From Fragilaria crotonensis (taxonomy: Eukaryota; Bacillariophyta; Fragilariophyceae; Fragilariales; Fragilariaceae), in contig JAKSYS010000267.1 of the NCBI GenBank assembly GCA_022925895.1, positions 64,001 to 75,762 on the forward strand: DNA of 11,762 bases, given 5' to 3'. The notes under the pieces were generated by a model, which saw only the letters and a program-made list of their open reading frames with translations, had not been told where the DNA came from and did no database searches. Both the position numbers and the translations under genes were made by a program. Shown here in pieces: positions 1 to 10,233 of this stretch. The number at the start of each line of letters is the position of its first letter. The stretch's first letter is position 1.

Positions 1-1
1 G

Positions 2-1840
2 CAGTTTCGCCAAAAGCGTTATCGAATGTCATGGCAGGGACTTGGAACCGCTCCATGGTTGGAAGATAGATTGGATGCCTTGAATTACACCTTCCCCACG
101 ACCATTCAGATTAATGCCATGGAGGCAGTCAATGCCATTTTGGATGTTCCAGAGGACGTGGTGGCCACAACTACACTAGAAGAAAGGATGGAATTTAATT
201 CAAACAATAACGACATGGGTGTCGTCATATCGGGAAATACTGGATCAGGCAAGACCTTGGCGTACTTGACTCCCATCCTTTCGACGTTGAGCGATTCGCT
301 ATTTGTTCGCCAACGGCTTCGGGTCGGCGCCGAAGAACGCATTCTCGGGGACAAAACCTCAGATTTTGTCGCTCGTGTCATGGCCGTCACGTCGCCAGAA
401 TTAAGGTCCACCTCGACGAAAACGAGGCAGGGAGGAAGTGCAACTGGTGCAGCTTTGAGCACACTGGGAAGGTCTGGGACTGACGTTAGGCATCCTCTCG
501 TTTTGATTGTGGTTCCCACCAAAGAACTTGGAGTTCAAATTGCCACGCTGCTGTATCAGCTTGTTGGTGGGACGATTCGAAAGAAGGCAGCGTCGTTCGT
601 GGGAAAGGCAAGCATGTTCAAATACAAAGGTCCAAAGGGAGTCAAGATCGGTTGTGTTCTCGATGATGAAGATGCGCAGGAAGGGTTGAAACTGCAGACT
701 GATGTGGCTATCACAATGCCACAGTATCTTACCAAACTACTCATCGATGGCGATGTGCAACCCTCCAGACTTCGCGTGATTGTCTACGATGAAGCAGACT
801 TGGCGTTGGAGCAGACCAATCCGGACGATTTGGAAGCACTGTTCAACGACGACCCCGAAGAACGGGAGTTCTCGCGTAACGTTTCTGGTAGGCGCTAGTG
901 TCACTGAATCATTGGGTAGCCTCGCTGTCGCGTCTCGCGTTTTGCCGGATGGCAAGACTTACATTGCAACGGCAAACTCATTTTCACCATTGGATTCAGG
1001 CAAGGGCAAGAGTGATGCAGCGGTCTTGGCTTCACAGGAATCCACAATTGCTTCGCTTCAGGACCTAGATGTATGCATGGACCCAGGGTTGAGACATTCG
1101 CGTGTCATTGCGGGTGACAATACAAAGTTGCTGACCCTGACGAAGCTCCTTCGAAAGGAACTCGATGCCTTTGAAGAAGCGCAGGAGGAGGGCGACGAGA
1201 CCGTACAGCGTCCCCGCGTAGTAGTCTTCTTCCCAACAGAAGAAGAGGCCCGAGCGGCGATTGAGCCTATTCGAGATGCACTCTGGAACAAACATCAAGT
1301 TTGTGTTTTGCTCCCAAAAACAGGTTTCGATCCCGCCAGAATCATGGAGGAATTCACCGACGGCAAGACCAACCTCATGATTGCCACACCCAACTCGGTA
1401 CGTGGTCTGGATTTTCCAGCATTGACTCACGTCTATGCCATGTATCTCCCATTTGACGATCCCCGCGAGTACGTTCACCTTGCGGGTCGTGTGGAGACGT
1501 CGGTCAGATGGGCAGTGCCAAGGGATCAGGTGGTCGTGTGATTGCAGTGTTGAAACAAGACGAGGCCTCGAAAATGGACGAACTTGCCAAGAATCTTGGC
1601 TTCGAGTTCACGGACATTGAACTTGATGAAGACGATGGCATGATCATGTCCGGCGACGACGACGAGAATGAAATGGACGTTGAGAAAATGAGACGGTACC
1701 TCGAGGACACTTTGACCCTTGTGACGCTCACGGATGACCCATCCCCAATTCCTGCTCCGACCAGTGGAAATTCCGAATACACCTTCGATGACGATGATGA
1801 TGACGACGATAGCGATTTCGGCGAGGAGGGTTTCGAATAA
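2..1840 (+). CDS. DEAD-box ATP-dependent RNA helicase, 5'-partial, with two single-base frameshifts
   Basis: The frame is open from base 2, so the true start is probably left of the window; the first ATG is at 26. Counted from that Met, the motifs run in family order: a Q-motif-like FPTTIQ (23-28), Walker A GNTGSGKT (70-77), PTKEL (164-168, motif Ia), a MPQYL/TPxxL-like site (231-235) and DEAD (255-258). Next come LVGAS in place of motif III, a motif V region RGLDFPALTHV, and a motif VI region VHLAGRVG followed by GQMGS. The C-terminus is an Asp/Glu tail. About 65 residues separate motifs I and Ia more than usual. Reading continues only across two breaks: an extra base in AA at 878-879, and a missing G at 1493-1494. 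Family knowledge gives an ATP-dependent RNA-remodelling role; the subfamily, and nuclear versus organellar location, are not decided. No intron is seen. Confidence 0.9.
878..879 (+). other. Frameshift site 1 in the helicase gene (one extra A)
   Basis: The upstream frame gives EREFSR and then runs into a stop at 896-898. Dropping one A of the AA pair after the CGT codon at 875-877 joins it directly to TFLVGASVTES, the expected motif III region. The only nearby GT...AG pair, 881-891, is 11 nt and far too short for an intron. Confidence 0.85.
1493..1494 (+). other. Frameshift site 2 in the helicase gene (one G missing)
   Basis: The middle frame reads HLAGRV and then ETSVRWAV, which is not helicase-like. 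Adding one G to the GG pair gives GRVGDVGQMGS, matching the motif VI neighbourhood, and returns to the original frame. The gain at 878 and this loss cancel overall. Confidence 0.85.
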
Positions 1841-1905
1841 ACCAGATTTAATTGTACAACCGAGCCAACATAAGGATTTCATATTCTTCTAACAGGTGCG
1901 AGTTG

Positions 1906-1911
1906 TTTATT
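1906..1911 (-). promoter_or_regulatory. Possible polyadenylation signal AATAAA of the WD40 gene
   Basis: On the minus strand AATAAA lies 16 nt past the TAG stop of the WD40 gene. The 86-base gap to the convergent helicase stop implies that the two 3' UTRs overlap. Algal poly(A) signals are often not canonical, so this is suggestive only. Confidence 0.35.
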
Positions 1912-1926
1912 TACCAATAGTAGGAG

Positions 1927-4300
<2,374 letters not shown>

Positions 4301-4312
4301 GCCCATCCGGCC

Positions 4313-5269
4313 TCAGCGGCTGCTCGCCGCACTCAAGAGGGACTTCAACTTGTTGGGAGTATGTGTGATGATGGCAACACGACAACTGTATTTGGCGGTG
4401 GGAACATCTCTACTATAGATTACATGCTGTCCATTCAAGGACAGTAGCACAGCCCACTGGAGGCCTGCAGTGCCAAACAGGTTGGGAGCCAATGGTGAGG
4501 ATGGTGGGAAAAAAGAGGAGGTGCAACGAAATGAGGCGTCCAGAAGCATCATTGCCAGACGACATGCCATTCATAACCGGTTGTGGTTGCACATGTTCGA
4601 GACAATGGAACATCTCGTCCAACATCCATCACCCCACTATGCGGATGCTGTCAACACTGTTGATGCCAACAACGCATAGCAGGGTCACTGTCCCTACCTG
4701 TGCATGAAGACCATACTACAGACATGCCACTTGCAGCCTGCAGGTGGGATATGAATGAGCCATGAGGGCTGCCAGAGAGGATGATGTTAACTGTATTCAC
4801 CCTGCCCTGCGGTATTGCTAGGGGCAGCATCAGCATGATGGAGGTGGATAACAAGGCATGGAACAATGCACAAGCAAAGGTGACCTGAGTTTTGTTCCTA
4901 CACCATTTTTTATGTTCCGTGAAGAATGTGATAGCAACAAACACACCACAGCAGCCAGCAAGTCCATTTGGTGCAGGCATGCTGGGAAAGTGTTGAGTGG
5001 CCTTCTTTGTGATGATGTCTTGCGCTTGGAAACACCAGCTAACTAGTTCTGGTGGCAGTTGGGGGTCCCAGATAGTATTTCATCGGATGGAAGAGGAAGT
5101 AAACCCCTAGGACAAGGCTTTGTGCAGAAGCAATGGCAAAGACAGGATGGATATCTTCTTGGTGGTGGGCCAAGACACAGACCTGGGTGGCAATCATCAT
5201 GGGTAAGGCTTGACACATGGGGAGTGTCAGCAGCCTTTTCTGGTGGCTGGATTGATGGACTTGAGTCAA
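4313..5269 (-). CDS. Candidate multi-pass membrane protein gene, fragmented
   Basis: I do not recognise a family. On the minus strand three open pieces follow one another. Piece one (5269-5039) contains PVFAIASAQSLVLGVYFLF, a likely membrane helix, and ends LGPPTATR. Piece two (about 5049-4651) begins ELVSWCFQAQD and includes MPAPNGLAGCCGVFVAITFF and TFACALFHALLSTSIMLMLP, two more likely helices. Piece three (about 4570-4313) contains FGTAGLQWAVLLSL and ends TPNKLKSLLSAASSR with a TGA. Pieces one and two would join by dropping one A near 5047. Pieces two and three could be joined by an intron: a pyrimidine-rich tract precedes a GGCACTGCAG acceptor near 4467. No start codon was fixed. It could be a real gene broken by the same indel error as its neighbours, a pseudogene, or chance. 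Confidence 0.3.
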
Positions 5270-5774
5270 ATGACAAGGTTACCTTCATTTTAGACAAGGA
5301 GATTCAGGGTCCCCATCTGGGTGCACACCTGACCCGCTGGCCATTTGTCAGCATCCTTTTCTGTCTAAATGAGTGGACAAGTTGGTGGCTGGGACCAATG
5401 GTACCAATACAATAAGTTTCTGCAAAGTGCTGCAATGTTGCTGGGTTGAGGTTGCACTCCTGTTACTTAAGTTGAAAGGTTCTTGTTGACCAGAATTCAT
5501 TGAAGAGGCATCAACTGGTGAGTTGAAGCAGATCATGATTGTGGAGCAGATGCGCGGTAGTACATTGGCATTTCTTGCAGTCAGACCATGCCAACTAGTG
5601 TCTCAAATCAAGGGATGCGAATCCACATGCAAAAGTCCCGATGCCATCTGGTTTTGTCAGCCATAGCATTCACGGCGGTGCTGGGTACAGTGTCAAGCAA
5701 GAAGGTAGCAACATCTGATTAACAGATACGGGAAATAACACTGATGGATTATGTTGTGAAGTACTAGGTACGTT

Positions 5775-6485
5775 CATCGTGCAGCACTCGGCATCAAGGA
5801 GCCCTTGCTGGACCCTGACAACATGGGGTGATGGATGATGGTAATCCATTCTGCGCATTCAATGTTGTGCTAGGCACATGCAACATCATCTTTGTGTGCA
5901 ATAATTGCTGCTGCATCATGTTCAAGGTGCAAAATTGAGATGGTGCTGCCTTTCTTCGGCTCATCATGAGTGACCAGGCAGAGCAACAGCAATATGAAGA
6001 GGGCACAGCTTCTGCCATGTGACAGGCTGATGCGCCTCATCAGGAGCAATGTCCAGCAGGGGTCCAGCTGCACCAGCCAGCATACCTACGTGCTGACAGG
6101 TTGCACATGTGCCATTATGAGAAGGATGCAATGCAAGCTATATGAGAAGCCACATTGGTTAGCTTGCCATCATGGAATCCGAAGGGCATTTAGCCAGCAG
6201 CCGTGCTTTAAATTGCTCTGTTGATTTGGATGCAATCATCTCGCTCCATACTAGTAGGCGGGGGGTTCTTCTAGGTGGGAAGTCATTTGTATGGGGTTTG
6301 TAGCCACTCAGGACCTTGCATACTAGTACTACTCAACAGGCAGTGCAATGCAGCAGTATGTGAAGCATCCTCAGCCATGTTGGCCATGTTGATGTCCTAC
6401 CAAAGGATGCATTTGACCTCCAACCAACGCTTGGTGCTGTTCTTGATAGGAAAAAGGCTCCCATTGTTGCCTGCATCACAAATTA
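5775..6485 (-). pseudogene. Decayed ankyrin-repeat-like coding remnants
   Basis: Reading the minus strand from 6485 downward, short stretches in different frames resemble diatom-style ankyrin repeats. They are GNNGSLFPI with WLEVKCIL and NMAEDASHTAALHCLL (about 6480-6335), LLAKCPSDSMMAS (about 6205-6170), LLDIAPDEAHQPVTWQ followed by KLCPLHIAVALPGHS (about 6055-5968), and NAQNGLP with HHPSPHVVRVQQGLLDAE after a shift (about 5860-5785). The best match is PLHIAVALPGH, close to the ankyrin PLHxAxxxGH core. In contrast to the intact neighbours, stops interrupt these pieces (for example tandem TGA after GHS), so decay is more likely than pure sequencing error. No boundaries can be set, and chance resemblance remains possible. 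Confidence 0.33.
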
Positions 6486-6566
6486 CTGCTAATACAATGT
6501 TTCGGCAGGGAGGTTGAAGTCGTCAACGTATGCATAATTGCTGTGACAGGTGTGTGATACATTTTA

Positions 6567-7507
6567 GTGCCCTTCCTGCAGGTGCACAATTTGTGGCCCT
6601 TGGCAAATTCTCTACTTCTAAACGCAGTTAAGAGTCGCTTCCACTCGCTCCAGCTGGATGCTGGATCCAGAGGCCAGCGTCAGCCATTTGCATTTGCCGT
6701 AGCATCTGTCGACCCATCACAGGTAGGGCTAGTTGAAAGGCTGAAAACGGGACCCTTGTTGTAGGTCGATGCGCGCCACCATCAGGGTGTATGAAACATG
6801 CCACCCTGGTCATCCTTTCAGAGGGAGCCCCCACACCGGTCATGGGTATTTTGAGGTGCCGCCGAATGGAGACTAAGCGTCACAGGAACAACACCACTCC
6901 AGAGGCAGCACTACTTGTCGAACGGCATGTGCGTTACTTCAGTTGGGAAAATAGCCTCCATTGGAACAGGAGCACCAGACCATGCTGAACTTGTGAACGG
7001 CATCATTGAAAGTTGGACAATGCATGCATAGGATTCCCAGAGCTCCTCCCGGTTGGATTGCTGGGCAACTGCCGGGTTCTCGACACAGACTGCACTGGTC
7101 CGTTTTGGGAGTTGGGCATAAGCGCGGATGTGCTTTTGGTCCTAGTACGATGCGGCTGAATGCCACTGTGGCTGCTCTGCTCAGCACTCCTGTGGTCAGC
7201 ACTCTACAAATCAGGATGAACTCTGTTCTTGATAGAGTGCACCTTTCTGCATCCCACAAAATCTGATTCTATACCTGTGCGATCTTTGGAATACTGATAC
7301 TTATTCTTGCAGGAAGGTGGTGGTATTGTAGACATTTTCCACTGGTGGAACAAACGCCAGCCATTTCATTCAACCCCGATCAGAAAGATGATGGCAATAC
7401 TTTCCTTGGTTTTTCTAGTAGATGGTCGTAGATTGAGTCAGAAATCACAGAGCCTCTTCTGGAACATCCTGATATATCCCTGGTGTTGTGTCTTGTATCA
7501 ACCTGTT
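6567..7507 (+). other. Chain of open plus-strand frames with splice-like acceptors, unassigned
   Basis: Open stretches follow one another on the plus strand at 6567-6764, about 6739-6988, about 6860-7029 and 7028-7159 (two overlapping frames), and 7307-7507. An acceptor-like CTTCCTGCAG lies just before the first, and a TATTCTTGCAG before the last. One added G after CTG near 6742 would join VGLVERL to ENGTLVVGRCAPPSG. One added base near 7028 would join GAPDHAELVNGIIESWT to GFPELLPVGLLGNCRVLDTD. No family was recognised, and competing frames are open over the same bases, so this may be non-coding. Confidence 0.15.
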
Positions 7508-8707
7508 TAATGTCAATTTAACAATTTCTATTATTCCAACATAACCTGTTGGTATCCCTGACAGATACTGTGAAAGTCAACCTTGCAACAAGATCCTCAT
7601 AGTCTGTGCATAATGAACTCAAATACACAGCAAATTAAGGTCCTCACAATCCCTGTATCATGAACCCAACAAATGCGCTAGTACAAAGAATATACACCAC
7701 CATAAAAGAAATGGCATCTAGCAACATCATCTCCTTGAACTAGTACCTACCTCCTCAGGCAGCTATGCAAGCAAATTGGAAACAAGAACTCATGGTGGTC
7801 ATCATCTTGTGGCTCCCAATAAAACTCCTAGTCCACATACCATATTCTAAGCTTGCATCGATCCCTTTGCTCCTATTACTGAAAACTCCTGTTCACTTAC
7901 GTACCACTCATCACAGATTTTGAAGTTTATTGTGCGTTCTGCCAAGATTGGGTAATGCATACATCCTTGCAAACATTCCTACCAGCAGAGATAACCATAT
8001 CAGATTCAATTTGTATCGATATGATGTCATTGCAAGTTCTCTATCATGGTTGTGCTTGTTGTGTGCATTGTTCCATTGCTTGCACAAAATGGCAAGTGGC
8101 AGTGATACAATAAGCATTATGCGTTACTACATTGGTAAACCCCTTTAGTTTGAATTTTTCCAATTACAAGCTCGGTACGAAACCTCGGCACCAGTCTAGT
8201 AATCTTGGGGTGCAAAGGAGTTGTGGTTGATGTACGATGCCGTGCATTGGGTGGTCGTCCGGGACGAACGAATTATGTTAGTTTGTTGTTAAGTCATGTT
8301 TCATTGGTCTTCTCGTGGCAGTCTTTGTTGCATGGATTGGAGGCTGATAGATGCTGATTCAAGTTTCCATGTGCTGTAGCGTCTGCTGTTGCTTTTATTT
8401 TAAGGAAGGCTGCATGGGCAGCAGTTCTTTCTCTGTGGAGCCATTGTCAACGGGTCCAGGGTTGACTTGGAGAAGTCATGGAATGATATGTAAATGCAGT
8501 ATCACTACTAGTGTAATATTGGTAACATTGTCGGCTTGGAGTAGTAGCTAGTGTCAACTTTCTGCTGATTCTGTTGAATTGGGCTGCATCATCATTCTCT
8601 GCAAGTAGGGTTTCCTTTCTTCTGTGTCACAGGGTTCAACCAAGCAAGTTCAAAAAGACTGTTAGAGTTCAATTTCCTCTCCTGTCAAGTTGGCAGTGAT
8701 ACAACTT

Positions 8708-8723
8708 GTAGTAGTAGTAGTAG
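8708..8723. repeat. (GTA)5 microsatellite
   Basis: Five tandem GTA units plus a trailing G lie in non-coding sequence. This is a simple repeat with no further significance that I can see. Confidence 0.9.
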
Positions 8724-9287
8724 CTGATCACATGTCCCTAGTATGGTCCAGGTTAAGGTAAGCAACTTCCAAAGTGAGTTTGTCTGCCAGTCACCTCCAT
8801 CCTTGATCAGGAAAACCCAGTAGAGCAATGACATCATCCCAACCAGAAATTAGGTGTTGAGGTGCAAACACTGGAGTAATTGATAACCATGATCATACAT
8901 GCTGCATGCCAGACCCAGCATCCTGCTTTTTAAAACGGTTTCTTTGAAGATATGGTCATCGCAGTCCTCCCTGCTGTTCTGCTTCTTCTGTACATGCCTT
9001 TTGCTCCCTTATGTGTTGTCAACATCATCGAGACAAGCCTTATTTTTGGGACACAGTCAGAGTTTGAGCAATTGTTTTGATACACACATTCCACTCCACG
9101 TTCAGGTATCATTACTTGTGAAACATGCTTAAGTTTTCAAACTAATTCCTACGGTGCCACTGCTGTATTACATGCCACTATAGAAGTCTTCGTCAGTATT
9201 GCGATTATCAGACGTCAATATTGATGTATGTGAAAACTGACTGGTTGGGTTGACACTTCGAAAAATCCGTCCCATGGCGTAGTTTAG

Positions 9288-9303
9288 TTGTACTCGAGTA
9301 CAA
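9288..9303. repeat. Perfect 16-bp palindrome containing GTACTCGAGTAC
   Basis: TTGTACTCGAGTACAA equals its own reverse complement. Its core, 9290-9301, is the first of three GTACTNNAGTAC sites in the right-hand intergenic region. The following ATCA is shared with the second copy. Confidence 0.85.
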
Positions 9304-9450
9304 TCAAGATGGCTATGTCATATTGCATCGCAGAAACAAATTAGCCGAACATTCAATACACTGATTCAAGATGGCTGATTCTGCAAGAGGACGTGTGCGT
9401 ACATTCACACATTATTGCGCTGCACTCCTTCGCGTGAGGACGCCGTAGAT

Positions 9451-9467
9451 GTACTGGAGTACAATCA
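9451..9467. repeat. Second GTACTNNAGTAC site, direct repeat of 9290-9306
   Basis: GTACTGGAGTACAATCA matches the block at 9290-9306 at 16 of 17 positions. The only change is the centre, CG to GG. The inverted arms GTACT/AGTAC are kept. Confidence 0.8.
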
Positions 9468-9735
9468 TTTTGACTGCGACGACGTTGCTACTTGGACGAA
9501 CCTGGATGTGCTGGATATTTACCTGAAGGTGCAACCCCAAGATAATTGTTAAATGTTAATCTTCTTACGTTGAGGACAGAATGATTAAGAGAATTGAAAG
9601 AAAAACGCTCATAGTGCTGCTTAAATACGCAATTCAATATCCATGAACGGTACTCGAAAAGGCACGAGAATCGACAAGTTGTCTGTTGTCAATGGTGCTT
9701 GGCTGTTGAAATGTCCCTGTACTACTAGAGCAGCA

Positions 9736-9948
9736 TTATTCTTTCTCTGACGCGAAAGATTTATAAACGGCTTTCATGCGAACACGTCGACCATTTGTTT
9801 TGGTCGGACTGCCGTAGGAGATATATGGTGAGGAACTGCTCCATCCAGCTCCAATAACGGGTACTCTAGTACTATGAGGAAATCCGAAGCATTCGGTATG
9901 GAAGTCGATTTCTGAGCGACGAAGAACGCTCCATTCCATCGCACGCAT
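9736..9948 (-). CDS. Short hypothetical ORF (70 codons)
   Basis: It runs from ATG at 9946-9948 (a second Met follows two codons later) to TAA. The product is polar, with a basic C-terminal part (TKTNGRRVRMKAVYKSF). I recognise no domain, signal peptide or membrane segment. It is transcribed away from the HA-domain gene, with 285 bases between the two starts, so a shared divergent promoter is possible. Given the frequent indels here, it could also be the last exon of something longer, or chance. Confidence 0.22.
   Translation of the reverse strand: MRAMEWSVLRRSEIDFHTECFGFPHSTRVPVIGAGWSSSSPYISYGSPTKTNGRRVRMKAVYKSFASEKE
9861..9872. repeat. Third GTACTNNAGTAC site
   Basis: GTACTCTAGTAC has the same 5-bp arms with a CT centre. 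It lies inside the short minus-strand ORF at 9736-9948. Confidence 0.75.
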
Positions 9949-10059
9949 TCAGTCTTGAAAATTCAATGAGAGCGTGTGATCGAAATTTACAGGAGGGTTT
10001 TCAATCCTGCGGCAATGTCGTTGAAGGACGGTATGCATAGTCCCTGTAAGTTCATAGCG

Positions 10060-10071
10060 TATAAAACCAAT
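10060..10071 (+). promoter_or_regulatory. Possible TATA box (with adjacent CCAAT) upstream of the HA-domain gene
   Basis: TATAAAA at 10060-10066 is followed directly by CCAAT at 10067-10071, about 170 bases before the chosen ATG. The close packing of the two is not the usual spacing, so only a core-promoter TATA role is considered, at low confidence. Confidence 0.2.
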
Positions 10072-10233
10072 CGTGCGTTTTTATGGGGTTGTAGGCTACA
10101 ATTACAACAGCCCATGTTGACTATTGAATCTTTAAAGTAACTTCTCTGTTAGTTCCGAGAATCGCAGTTTCAACACTCGCTTTAACACCAGCGCTGTCAC
10201 GACGCTGACGAAAGACAGTTTCAGCCAACGGCA

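Larger units (their letters stand above)
7510..9735. other. Gene-poor stretch, nothing assignable
   Basis: Only short, mutually overlapping open frames of about 60-80 codons occur here, on both strands, with no recognisable domain. The composition looks somewhat more AT-rich than in the flanking genes. The only clear sequence structure is a GTA microsatellite (8708-8723) and the repeats near 9290-9470. No RNA gene or intact transposon was seen. Confidence 0.5.

Noticed and set aside
881-891. Tiny GT...AG intron explaining the first helicase break
   Set aside because: At 11 nt it cannot be spliced, and it would remove part of the motif III region.
870-900. Programmed +1 ribosomal frameshift in the helicase gene
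   Set aside because: No conserved slippery site or downstream structure was apparent, and neighbouring genes carry many similar one-base breaks, so error is simpler.
7911-8148. Overlapping 68- and 72-codon ORFs on opposite strands
   Set aside because: Both look equally protein-like, neither has a domain, and such ORFs are expected by chance at this length.
8899-9132. Hydrophobic 77-codon ORF as a membrane peptide gene
   Set aside because: The T-rich sequence alone gives Leu/Phe/Ser-rich translation, and there is no start context, homology or neighbour support.
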